In this document: positions 9,163 through 18,469 of the stretch, in pieces
Layout of the letters: each line of letters starts with the position of its first letter
Numbering within the stretch: the stretch's first letter is position 1
Assembly: GCA_013360465.1 (NCBI GenBank)
Contig: JABWBO010000029.1
Coordinates: 30,583 to 94,582, forward strand
Direction: 5' to 3'
DNA from: Anaerolineae bacterium
GTDB lineage: Bacteria > Chloroflexota > Anaerolineae > Aggregatilineales > Phototrophicaceae
Length of the DNA stretch: 64,000 nt
The notes under the pieces: model-generated
What the model saw: only the letters and a program-made list of their open reading frames with translations
What the model was told of the DNA's origin: nothing
Databases searched by the model: none
Translations under genes and position numbers: made by a program

Positions 9163-10688
9163 CCGCCATCCTTGAAATGCGCTCGATCAGCAAGGCGTTT
9201 CCCGGTGTGCAGGCGCTCAGCGAGGTGACGCTGACCGTAGAACGCGGGCAGATACACGGACTCCTGGGCGAGAATGGCGCCGGGAAATCGACGCTGATGA
9301 AGATTCTGGCGGGGGTCTACGCGCCAGATTCCGGAGAGATCCTCTTTGACGGGGTTCCGGTCAGCATCGCCGCGCCGCATCAGGCGCAGCAGATGGGTAT
9401 CGTCACCATCTACCAGGAATTTACCCTGGTTCCGCATCTGACCATCGCCGAAAACGTCTTCATCGGGCGCGAACCGGGCGTCGGCGCGTTCATGAGCTGG
9501 GGACGACTGCGCGACCAGACGCGGACGGTCATGGAGGGCTTGGGAATTGCCCTCGACCCGATGACGCCGGTCAGCGCGCTGAGCGTCGCCGAACAGCAGA
9601 TGGTCGAAATCGCGCGGGCGCTTTCCATGCAGTCGAAGGTCATCGTCATGGATGAACCGACCAGCGCGCTAAGCGAGCATGAAGTACATCAGCTGATCGG
9701 CATCTGCCGCGATCTCAAGGCGAAGGGCATCAGCATCATCTTCATCACCCACCATCTGGAAGAGGTGATGCGGGTGTGCGATCACATCACGGTGCTGCGC
9801 GATGGGCGCAACGCCGGCAGCGCGCCGATCAGCGATGTCAAGCTGGACACCATCATTCAGATGATGGTGGGGCGCAGCGCCAGCGAGCTGTTCAAGCGCA
9901 CGCAGTCCTACGCCGCCGCTGAGACGGTGCTGAATGTGCGCGATCTGCGCACCGCCGCCGACCCGAACAACCCCAACAAGACCGCGCTGCACGGCATCAG
10001 CTTCGAAGTCCGGCGCGGCGAGATCCTGGGCATTGCCGGGCTGATCGGGGCGGGACGCACCGAGGCGGCACGGGCGATCTTCGGCGCCGACCGCTTCGAA
10101 CACGGCGCGATCACCTTCGAGGGCAAACCCGCCGATATTCGCTCACCGCTCGACGCCATTCGCCTGGGCATCGGGCTGATCCCGGAAGATCGCAAGCAGC
10201 AGGCGCTCTTCCTGGCGCTGGCGGTGCGCGAGAACCTGAGCATCGCCGCCCTGGGCAGGCTGCTGCGCTGGTTCAACTTTGTGCGGTTCGACGCCGAGCG
10301 CCAGATGGTCGAGCGCTACCGCCAGGCGCTGAACATCCGCATGTCGGGGCAGGATCAGACGGTCAGCAACCTGAGCGGCGGCAACCAGCAGAAGGTCGTC
10401 ATCGCCCGCTGGCTGGCGATGGAGCCGAAGCTGCTGATCGTTGACGAGCCGACGCGCGGCATCGATGTGGCGGCGAAAGCCGAGGTGCATCAGCTGCTCG
10501 ACGAACTCGCCAGCCGGGGCATCGCCATCGTCATGATCTCGTCGGAACTGCCGGAAATCCTGAGCATGAGCGACCGCATCCTGACCATTCGAGAGGGAAG
10601 GCTGACGGGAGAATTCCAGCGCGCCGAAGCGACTGAAGAGCGTTTGATGGAAGCGATGGCGCTGTCCGGGGCTTCCGCAAAACCCTAG
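9159..10688 (+). CDS. Sugar ABC transporter ATP-binding protein (RbsA/MglA type, two NBDs)
   Basis: Two Walker/ABC units: GENGAGKSTLMKIL, LSVAEQQMVEIARAL, LSGGNQQKVVIARWL; overlaps lacI stop by 4 nt. Confidence 0.93.
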   Translation: MTAILEMRSISKAFPGVQALSEVTLTVERGQIHGLLGENGAGKSTLMKILAGVYAPDSGEILFDGVPVSIAAPHQAQQMGIVTIYQEFTLVPHLTIAENVFIGREPGVGAFMSWGRLRDQTRTVMEGLGIALDPMTPVSALSVAEQQMVEIARALSMQSKVIVMDEPTSALSEHEVHQLIGICRDLKAKGISIIFITHHLEEVMRVCDHITVLRDGRNAGSAPISDVKLDTIIQMMVGRSASELFKRTQSYAAAETVLNVRDLRTAADPNNPNKTALHGISFEVRRGEILGIAGLIGAGRTEAARAIFGADRFEHGAITFEGKPADIRSPLDAIRLGIGLIPEDRKQQALFLALAVRENLSIAALGRLLRWFNFVRFDAERQMVERYRQALNIRMSGQDQTVSNLSGGNQQKVVIARWLAMEPKLLIVDEPTRGIDVAAKAEVHQLLDELASRGIAIVMISSELPEILSMSDRILTIREGRLTGEFQRAEATEERLMEAMALSGASAKP

Positions 10689-10689
10689 A

Positions 10690-11727
10690 TTGCCGGTCAT
10701 TACTGCGCAGAGTGGAGCGAATTCTTTGAACTCCAGACGAATTGATGTCATCCGCTTGTTAGGACAATTTGCGCCGTTCATCTTTCTGATCGCGCTGGTG
10801 CTGATCTTCACCTCGCTCAATCCGCGCTTTCTTCTGCCGCTCAACCTCTGGAACATCCTGCGGCAGGTATCGATCACCGGGCTGATCGCCATCGGCATGA
10901 CTTTCGTCATCCTGACCGCCGGCATCGATCTCTCGGTCGGCTCTCTGCTGGCGCTGGCGGGCTTGGTCTGCGCCGATATCTACAAGGGCGGCGAATTCTT
11001 CACACGCCTCTTCGGTGCGGATGTGTCGGGACTGGCGGGAAACGTCGCCATTGCGGCGGCGCTCGCCATGATCATCGGCGTACTCGGCGGTTTGATCCAG
11101 GGGATCGCCGTCACCCGCCTGGGCGTTCCGGCGTTTGTTGTTACCCTCGGCGGGCTGTCGGTCTTTCGCGGTGCGGCGCTTCAGTACTCCAACGGCGGAC
11201 CGATCAGCACTTTTGACGCCGCCTATAACTTCTGGGGGCAGGGCAAGGTGCTGGGCGACGTACCGGTTCCGGTGATCGTCTTTCTGGCTTTCGCCGTCGT
11301 TGCCCACATCATCCTGCGCTACACGCGCTATGGCAGACACGTCTACGCAGTCGGCGGCAATATCGAAGCGGCGCGCCTCTCCGGCTTGAACACCCGCCGG
11401 CTGATCCTCAGCGTCTATGTTATTGTGGGGTTTTTCGCGGGGCTGGGCGGGTTCGTCCTGTCTTCGCGTTTGAACTCATCCGAGGCGGTCGCCGGCAACG
11501 GCTATGAACTCACCGTCATCGCCTCGGTCGTCATCGGCGGCACCAGCCTGTTCGGCGGGCGCGGCAGCGTCCTCGGAACGGTCGTTGGCTCGGTGCTGAT
11601 CGGCGTCCTGAACAACGGGTTGGTCCTGATGAATGTGTCGTCCTACGTCCAGCAGATCGTCATCGGCTCCATCATCGTGCTGGCGGTCTGGTTCGACCAG
11701 TTCATCAAGGCGCGGCAGAAACGCTGA
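10690..11727 (+). CDS. Sugar ABC transporter permease (RbsC type)
   Basis: GMTFVILTAGIDLSVGSLLAL, GVPAFVVTLGGLSVFRG, AVGGNIEAARLSGLN, GGTSLFGGRGSVLGTVVG. Confidence 0.93.
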   Translation: MPVITAQSGANSLNSRRIDVIRLLGQFAPFIFLIALVLIFTSLNPRFLLPLNLWNILRQVSITGLIAIGMTFVILTAGIDLSVGSLLALAGLVCADIYKGGEFFTRLFGADVSGLAGNVAIAAALAMIIGVLGGLIQGIAVTRLGVPAFVVTLGGLSVFRGAALQYSNGGPISTFDAAYNFWGQGKVLGDVPVPVIVFLAFAVVAHIILRYTRYGRHVYAVGGNIEAARLSGLNTRRLILSVYVIVGFFAGLGGFVLSSRLNSSEAVAGNGYELTVIASVVIGGTSLFGGRGSVLGTVVGSVLIGVLNNGLVLMNVSSYVQQIVIGSIIVLAVWFDQFIKARQKR

Positions 11728-11879
11728 GAAGTCTCGTGGTCCTGTGGTCGAGTCGCCGGCTCGCCCCGACGAGATATGGGACTGCACTTCAACATGATCG
11801 GGCTTCCTCAGCATGACGTTGGAGGAGGCGCAGCGCTTGTTCATCGGTTCACACAGTCAATAGATGCAAGGAGTAGTTC

Positions 11880-13790
11880 ATGATGAAGCAAATTCGTTTG
11901 CTGCTGCTGCTGATCATCGTCGCGCTGCTCGCGCTTTCGATGCCGGCTGCCGCTCAGGATGACATCACCGTATTGAGTTCGATGCCCGATCTGGCGTTTC
12001 CTTTCTTCGTCCACATGCAGGCGCAGATTCGCGATGAAGCTGCCAACCTGGGCGTGACCCTGCTGGAGACCGACGGTCAAAGCAGTGTGCCGAAACAGAC
12101 CGCCGATGTCGAAACCGCCATCGTTCAGGGCGTGGCGGCGATTGTCATCAGCCCGCTCGATGTGGCGGCGATGGCTCCGGCGCTTCAGCAGGCAGTCGAT
12201 GCCGGCGTCCCCGTCGTCACCGTTGACCGCCGCGTCGAAGGCGTCAATGGTATCCTGGCGCATGTCGGGGCGGACAACGTCCTGGGCGGCGAGGCGCAGG
12301 CGCAGTGGGTGATCGACAACTACCCCGATGGCGCGCGCGTCTTCTACCTGGAAGGACAGCCGGGAGCTGGTCCGGCGATTGACCGCAAAGCCGGCTTCTT
12401 CAGCGTCATCGAGGCGGCGGGCGATGCCTACCCGGTTGTCTTCGAACAGACGGCGAACTTCCGCCGTGACGAAGGGCTGAGCGTCACCGAAGCCGGTCTC
12501 GCCGGCTTGGACACGCCGCCGGATGTGATCGTGGCGGCGAACGACGACATGGCGCTCGGCGCGCTGGAGGCGATCAACGCCGCCGGGCTGGGCGATCAGG
12601 TCAAGATCATCGGCTTCGACGCCCTGCCGGAAGCGCTGGAAAGCATTATGAACGGCGGCATGGACGGCACGGTCGAGCAGTTCCCCGGACAGCAGGGACG
12701 CCTAGCGCTGCAAATCGCCGTCGCATTCGCCCGCACCGGCGCCGCGCCGGAAAACAGCCTTCAGCTGATCACCCCGGTGGTGATCGACTCCACCAATCTG
12801 ATGGAAGGTGAGCGGATCGGGGAAGTCCCCGGAATGGAAGCGGCGGGTGAGGCGACCGGCGGCGCTGCGCTGCTCGGTGACGAAACTGCCGCCTGCCCCA
12901 GCGATGCGGCTTTGACCATCTACGGCTCGATGCCCGATCTGGCATTTCCGTTCTTCGTCCACATGCAGGCGCAGGGGCGCGATGAAGCCGCCGCCATCGG
13001 CGGCGTGACCTACGTCGAGACCGACGGTCAGAGCAGTGTGCCGAAGCAGACCGCCGATGTGGAAGCTGCCATCGTTCAGGGCGCGCAGGCGCTCGTCATC
13101 AGCCCGCTCGATGTGGCGGCGATGGCTCCGGCGCTTCAGCAGGCGGTGGACGCCGGCGTGATCGTCGTGACGGTGGACCGCCGCGTCGAAGGCGTGCCCG
13201 GCATCCTCAACCATGTCGGCGCGGATAACGTCCTGGGCGGCGAGGCGCAGGCGCAGTGGGTGATGAGCAATTACCCCGACGGCGCACGCATCTTCTACCT
13301 GGAAGGGCAGCCGGGTTCCGGTCCGGCGATTGACCGCAAAGCCGGCTTCTTCAGCGCCATCGAAGCGGCGGGCGATGCCTACACCATCGTCTTCGAACAG
13401 ACGGCGAACTTCCGCCGCGATGAAGGTCTGAGCGTGACCGAAGCCGGTCTCGCCGGACTGGAAACCCCGCCGGACGTGATCGTGGCGGCGAACGACGACA
13501 TGGCGCTCGGCGCGCTGGAGGCGATCAACGCCGCCGGGCTGGGCGATCAGGTCAAGATCGTCGGTTTTGACGCCCTGCCGGAAGCACTGGAAAGCATCAT
13601 GAACGGCGGTATGGACGGGACCGTCGAGCAGTTCCCCGGTGGACAGATTCGCACGGCGCTGCGCGTCGCCGTCTTGCAGGCGCGCGGCTGCGATTACAGT
13701 GTGGCGAACCCGGTGCTGCTGACGCCCATCGTCATCGACAGCGCCAACATCGACTCTGCCGAACGGATTGGTGAGGTCGCCGGCGGCTAG
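11880..13790 (+). CDS. Tandem-duplicated sugar-binding protein (two RbsB-like domains in one polypeptide)
   Basis: Signal peptide MMKQIRLLLLLIIVALLALSMPAAAQ then two near-identical domains, each with SMPDLAFPFFVHMQAQ...TDGQSSVPKQTADVE...PDVIVAANDDMALGALEAINAAGLGDQVKI. Confidence 0.92.
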   Translation: MMKQIRLLLLLIIVALLALSMPAAAQDDITVLSSMPDLAFPFFVHMQAQIRDEAANLGVTLLETDGQSSVPKQTADVETAIVQGVAAIVISPLDVAAMAPALQQAVDAGVPVVTVDRRVEGVNGILAHVGADNVLGGEAQAQWVIDNYPDGARVFYLEGQPGAGPAIDRKAGFFSVIEAAGDAYPVVFEQTANFRRDEGLSVTEAGLAGLDTPPDVIVAANDDMALGALEAINAAGLGDQVKIIGFDALPEALESIMNGGMDGTVEQFPGQQGRLALQIAVAFARTGAAPENSLQLITPVVIDSTNLMEGERIGEVPGMEAAGEATGGAALLGDETAACPSDAALTIYGSMPDLAFPFFVHMQAQGRDEAAAIGGVTYVETDGQSSVPKQTADVEAAIVQGAQALVISPLDVAAMAPALQQAVDAGVIVVTVDRRVEGVPGILNHVGADNVLGGEAQAQWVMSNYPDGARIFYLEGQPGSGPAIDRKAGFFSAIEAAGDAYTIVFEQTANFRRDEGLSVTEAGLAGLETPPDVIVAANDDMALGALEAINAAGLGDQVKIVGFDALPEALESIMNGGMDGTVEQFPGGQIRTALRVAVLQARGCDYSVANPVLLTPIVIDSANIDSAERIGEVAGG

Positions 13791-13810
13791 CTGCCTCGCG
13801 TGATAGACGT

Positions 13811-13838
13811 GTCGGGGCGTGGTTCGCTGCGCCCCGAC
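13811..13838 (+). other. Intra-operon stem-loop between binding-protein gene and cupin gene
   Basis: gtcggggcg (13811-13819) / cgccccgac (13830-13838), 9-bp perfect stem without T-tract. Confidence 0.5.
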
Positions 13839-13861
13839 CTGATACCCCAAAGGATGACCAC

Positions 13862-15070
13862 ATGTCCAATCGAAGTCTGATAGAACAGGCGTTGGAGACC
13901 GGCGGGGGAATCTTCCGCCTGATGCCGACCTGGGTCCCGCGTTCCTTCTGCGTGCCGGGGCGGCGGCTGCGCCTGCATCCCGACGATCTGTACGCGCTGG
14001 GCGGGAATCGCGGCGGCATCGACGAACGCTGGTTTTCCAGCACCACCAAAGCCGACAACGGACCCCTGACGGCGCACGACGAGGGCTTGAGCTACATCTT
14101 TGTCAGCGACAAGCTGAAGATCACCCTCGCCGAAGCATTCGATGAGATGGGGGCGGAACTGCTGGGACAGGACGTGATCGACCGCTGCGGTGGGTGGGTC
14201 ATGTACAGCAAGTTCTTCGACAACATGTACCCGCTGCCGCATCACCTGCATCAGAGCGACGAGAAAGCCGCCGAGGTCAGCAAGCTCGGCAAGCCGGAAG
14301 CTTACTACTACCCGGCGCAGTACAATTTCGCGCTCGACACTTTCCCCTTCACCTTCTTCGGGCTGAACCCCGGCACGACTCAGGACCAGGTCGTGGAATG
14401 CCTGAAGAACTTCGAGAAGGGCGACAACAAGATTCTGACCCTCTCCAAGGCGCACCGTCTTCAGGTCGATACCGGCTGGTACGTGCCGCCCGGCGTGCTG
14501 CATGCGCCCGGCACACTGTGTACCTATGAACCGCAGCGCGCCAGCGATGTCTTCAGCATGTGGCAGTCGCTGATCGCCGATTACTACGTGGTGGACCGCG
14601 CGCTGCTGACGGCGCAGATGCCGCTGGACAAGCACTACGACTACGACTACATGCTCTCGCTTCTCGACTGGGACGCCAACACCGCCCCCGATTTCGTGGA
14701 TCGTTTCTTTCTGCCCCCCATCCCGGCGAAGCCCGCCGAGGCGATGGACGGCTATGAGGAGAAGTGGATCACCTATGGCAGCGAATGGTTCAGCGCCAAG
14801 AGCCTGACCGTTCAGCCGGGGCGCACCGTGACCGTCTCCGACCCGGCAGCCTACGGGCTGATCTGCGTCGAAGGCTACGGCGCGTTTGGTCCGCATCCCA
14901 TCGCCGCGCCGACGATGATCCGCTTCGGGCAGATGACCGAGGATGAGTTCTTCGTCACGGCTGAAGCGGCGCGGGCGGGCGTGTCGATCACCAATCGCAG
15001 CACGACCGAACCGCTCGTCATCCTCAAGCACTTCAACCCCGGTAACCCCGACATGCCGGCGAAACCCTGA
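13862..15070 (+). CDS. Cupin-fold, phosphomannose-isomerase-like protein
   Basis: Metal-site-like PLPHHLHQSDE and later GWYVPPGVLHAPGT; located at the end of the sugar ABC operon. Confidence 0.55.
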   Translation: MSNRSLIEQALETGGGIFRLMPTWVPRSFCVPGRRLRLHPDDLYALGGNRGGIDERWFSSTTKADNGPLTAHDEGLSYIFVSDKLKITLAEAFDEMGAELLGQDVIDRCGGWVMYSKFFDNMYPLPHHLHQSDEKAAEVSKLGKPEAYYYPAQYNFALDTFPFTFFGLNPGTTQDQVVECLKNFEKGDNKILTLSKAHRLQVDTGWYVPPGVLHAPGTLCTYEPQRASDVFSMWQSLIADYYVVDRALLTAQMPLDKHYDYDYMLSLLDWDANTAPDFVDRFFLPPIPAKPAEAMDGYEEKWITYGSEWFSAKSLTVQPGRTVTVSDPAAYGLICVEGYGAFGPHPIAAPTMIRFGQMTEDEFFVTAEAARAGVSITNRSTTEPLVILKHFNPGNPDMPAKP

Positions 15071-15088
15071 AAGTCCACATTCGACAAA

Positions 15089-15119
15089 GGCGCGGCGGCA
15101 CTCGCGGTCCCGCCGCGCC
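15089..15119 (+). terminator. Hairpin downstream of the sugar operon
   Basis: ggcgcggcgg (15089-15098) / ccgccgcgcc (15110-15119), 10-bp stem; weak T content downstream. Confidence 0.45.
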
Positions 15120-15217
15120 GGTCGCTTTCACGCTGTCACCACGTCGATCACATCGACTGTCCCGGCTGATCTGGTAGAATTCACTCGCTTCTGACCGCCC
15201 CTGAATTCGAGGACCCT

Positions 15218-17047
15218 ATGGGAATCGCCGCCCTTCTCCGTGAGAACATCGTCCGCACCCTGAACCTGCGCCAGGCGGTGCAGTTGGTCTACGGCGCGTC
15301 GCCCCGCCTGTTCGCCGCCAGCGCCGTGCTGGTCGTCATCCAGAGCGCGCTGCCGGTGATGGTGCTGTATGTCACCAAGCTGATGATCGACGACATCACC
15401 TTGCAGCTGGGGCTGCCGGCGGAAGGGCGGGACTTCTCGCACATTGCCGGGCTGATCGCCCTGGTCGGCTTGCTGACCCTGCTGGAAACGCTGTTCGCCA
15501 CGCTCAACACGCTGGTCGCCGAAATCCAGGGTAGCGTGGTCGCCGACAGCATCCTGGCGCGCATCCAGATGAAATCGGTCGAGGTCGATCTGGCGTACTA
15601 CGAGAACGCCCAGGTCTACGACACCCTGTATCGCGCCCAACAGGACGCGCCCTATCGCCCGCCGCGCATCGTCAGCGGGCTGCTGCGCATCGGGCAGAGC
15701 GCGCTGTCGCTGGTCGGCATGGTCGGGCTGCTGGCGACGGTCAACATCGCCATCGCGCTGATCGTGCTGACGGCGACGATCCCCCGCCTGTTCGTGCGCC
15801 TGTGGTCCTCGCGGATGCTCAACGCCTGGCTCAAACGCCGCAGCGCCACCGAGCGCCTGCTCGTCTACTACAACTACATGCTCACCCTCAGCCACTACGC
15901 CAAAGAAGTAAGGTTGTTCAACCTCGGCGGGCTGTTCACGGGGCGCTCGGTCGCCGCGCGCACGACGCTGCGCCAGGAGCGCATGGCGATCTCCACGCGC
16001 CGCGCCGTCTTCGACATCGGCGCGCAGGCGGCGGCGGTCGCCGCGTTGTTCGTCGCCTATGGCTTGATCGCCAACGATGCGCTGCTGGGCAGCGTGACCA
16101 TCGGCAGCCTGGTCATCAGCTTCCAGGCGTTCCAGCGCGCCCAGGGCTATTTCGGCGACATCCTGTCGCAGCTCGCGCAGCTGTACGAGGACAATCTCTT
16201 CCTACAAAACTACTACGCCTTCATGGCGATCAAGTCGAACATCGCCGCGCCCGCCCACCCGCTGCCGGTCCCCGCCGCCATGCAGCAGGGCATCCGCTTC
16301 GAGCAGGTCTCCTTCGGCTATGTGCCCGGTGCTAAACCCGTCCTGGATTCGATCTCGCTGGAGATCAAACCGGGCGAGATGGTGGCGCTGGTCGGCGAAA
16401 ACGGCGCGGGCAAGACCACCCTGACCAAGCTGCTGTGCCGCCTGTACGACCCGACGGATGGGCGCATCACCATCGATGGGGTGGACCTGCGCGACTTCGA
16501 CCCTGCCGACCTGCGGCGCGCCATCAGCGCCATCTTTCAGGACTACGTCACCTACTACATGACGGCGGCGGAGAACATCTGGGTTGCGGAACCGTCCGGC
16601 GAGATAGATCGTGCGCGTGTCGAAGCCGCCGCGCGCAAGTCGGAGGCGCACCCGGTCATCGCGGCGCTGCCGCACGGCTACGATACGATGCTCGGCGCTT
16701 ATTTCCAGGGCGGGCAGGAACTCAGCGTCGGGCAGTGGCAGAAGGTTGCGCTCGCCCGCGCCTTCTATCGCGACTCGCAGGTGATCATCCTGGATGAACC
16801 GACGGCGGCGCTCGACGTGATGTCCGAGGCGGCGGTCTTCGACCATTTCAAGCAGATCGCGCGCGGCAAGACGGCGCTGCTGATCAGCCATCGCCTCAGC
16901 ACCGTGCGCATGGCGGACCGCATTTTCGTGCTGGATCAGGGCAAGATCGCTGAATCTGGCACGCACGACGCGCTGATGGCGCGGGACGGCATCTATGCCC
17001 ACCTGTTCCGCACCCAGGCGCAGAATTACACGCTGAGTGACCAGTAG
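15218..17047 (+). CDS. ABC transporter, fused permease and ATP-binding domains (exporter type)
   Basis: N-terminal TM region; GENGAGKTTLTKLLCRLYDPTDG, LSVGQWQKVALARAF, VIILDEPTAALD. Confidence 0.9.
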   Translation: MGIAALLRENIVRTLNLRQAVQLVYGASPRLFAASAVLVVIQSALPVMVLYVTKLMIDDITLQLGLPAEGRDFSHIAGLIALVGLLTLLETLFATLNTLVAEIQGSVVADSILARIQMKSVEVDLAYYENAQVYDTLYRAQQDAPYRPPRIVSGLLRIGQSALSLVGMVGLLATVNIAIALIVLTATIPRLFVRLWSSRMLNAWLKRRSATERLLVYYNYMLTLSHYAKEVRLFNLGGLFTGRSVAARTTLRQERMAISTRRAVFDIGAQAAAVAALFVAYGLIANDALLGSVTIGSLVISFQAFQRAQGYFGDILSQLAQLYEDNLFLQNYYAFMAIKSNIAAPAHPLPVPAAMQQGIRFEQVSFGYVPGAKPVLDSISLEIKPGEMVALVGENGAGKTTLTKLLCRLYDPTDGRITIDGVDLRDFDPADLRRAISAIFQDYVTYYMTAAENIWVAEPSGEIDRARVEAAARKSEAHPVIAALPHGYDTMLGAYFQGGQELSVGQWQKVALARAFYRDSQVIILDEPTAALDVMSEAAVFDHFKQIARGKTALLISHRLSTVRMADRIFVLDQGKIAESGTHDALMARDGIYAHLFRTQAQNYTLSDQ

Positions 17048-18458
17048 GCAGGGCGCGATGACGACAAGACCGATGGCTGTGCTGTTTCAACGCCCGTTCG
17101 AACGCCCGCTGATCGCCGGGCTGATCTATGCCGCCGTCCTGATCGCCCTGGTTGCCTACATCCTGGCGGGCGTGCCGGTCACGCCCTTCCACGCCGACGA
17201 GGCGACGCAGATCGCCATGAGCCGCGATTACGCGGCGATCTTCCTGGAAGGCGATCTCGATTCGCAGCGCTATCAGGAGAATCCCGCCGACCCTGCCGCC
17301 CAGGAGCTTCGCCTGATCAACGGCGTCGTCACCAAACTGCTGATCGGCTTGGCATGGCAGGCGCGCGGCTACAGCGTCGAGGACATCAACCAGCCCTGGG
17401 ACTGGGGCGCGGACTGGACCTACAACATCGAAAATGGGCACGTGCCGTCGTCCGATCTGCTGATCACGGCGCGCCTCCCTTCGGCGGCGCTGTATGCCCT
17501 CGGTCTGCTGCCGATGTTCGCCCTGGGCTGGCTGGTTGGTGGGCGGGTCGGCGCGTTCGTCTCCGTGCTGCTCTACGCGCTGCACCCGGCGCTGCTCATC
17601 AACGGTCGGCGCGCCATGATGGAAGGGGCGCTGATCGCCTTCAGCCTGTTCACCGTGCTGGCGGGGGTCTGGTTCGCGCGGTCGCGGTCCTGGGGGGCGG
17701 CGCTGCTGCTGGCGTTGGCGGCGGGGCTGGCGCTGGCGAGCAAGCATACGGCGGCGTTCACGCTGATCGCCGTCTACGGCGGCTGCCTGACGCTGCTGAG
17801 TTTGGAGATGCTGCGCCGCCGAGACCGGCACATCCTCGGTGGGCTGATCTGGCTCGTCCTCTCGGCGCTGCTGGCGCTGGGGCTGTTCTACGCGCTCAAT
17901 CCGGCATGGTGGGGCGACCCGGTCGGGCGCGCGGGTCAGGTACTTGCGCTGCGCAGCGATCTGCTCGCCGGGCAGGCGGCGGCGTTCGGCGGCTACGGCG
18001 ACACCGGCGCGGCGCTGAGCGGCTGGCTGCGTCAGGCGTTTTTGCCGCCGGCGCAGTACTACGAAGTGCCGTCCTGGGCGAACTATATCAGCGGCGAGAT
18101 CAACGCTTACGAGGCATCCGTCTTCGACGGCGTGCGCGATCTGAAGGCGGCGGGGCTGGAAGGCGTCCTGTTCGATCTTCTGCTGCCCCTTCAGGTCGTC
18201 GCCGGGTTGGGCGCGCTGCTGGGCGGGCGCAGCGTCGAGCGGCGGACGCGGGTGATGCTGCTGACCTGGGCGGTGATCACGGCGCTGACCACCGCACTGC
18301 TGACGCCCCTGGAATGGCAGCGCTACTACCTGCCGATGCATCTGGCGTCGCTGCTGCTGACGGCGGCGGGCGTGGCGTGGTCGGTGCATCCGGCAGTGGG
18401 CGGGGCGAAGGTCAGCGGCGGAACCGGCGCTTCGCCGCCCTCCACCCCTGACCCCTGA
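17037..18458 (+). CDS. Glycosyltransferase family 39-like polytopic membrane protein
   Basis: PVTPFHADEATQIAMSRDY (GT-C acidic motif), ARLPSAALYALGLLPMFALGW, GRRAMMEGALIAFSLF; start may be the ATG at 17058. Confidence 0.7.
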   Translation: MTSRQGAMTTRPMAVLFQRPFERPLIAGLIYAAVLIALVAYILAGVPVTPFHADEATQIAMSRDYAAIFLEGDLDSQRYQENPADPAAQELRLINGVVTKLLIGLAWQARGYSVEDINQPWDWGADWTYNIENGHVPSSDLLITARLPSAALYALGLLPMFALGWLVGGRVGAFVSVLLYALHPALLINGRRAMMEGALIAFSLFTVLAGVWFARSRSWGAALLLALAAGLALASKHTAAFTLIAVYGGCLTLLSLEMLRRRDRHILGGLIWLVLSALLALGLFYALNPAWWGDPVGRAGQVLALRSDLLAGQAAAFGGYGDTGAALSGWLRQAFLPPAQYYEVPSWANYISGEINAYEASVFDGVRDLKAAGLEGVLFDLLLPLQVVAGLGALLGGRSVERRTRVMLLTWAVITALTTALLTPLEWQRYYLPMHLASLLLTAAGVAWSVHPAVGGAKVSGGTGASPPSTPDP

Positions 18459-18469
18459 TCAGCCGCCGA

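Noticed and set aside
16896-18389. 497-aa minus-strand ORF opposite the ABC exporter/GT39 genes
   Set aside because: Arg/Gln-rich antisense ORF typical of GC-rich frames; sense strand genes are convincing.
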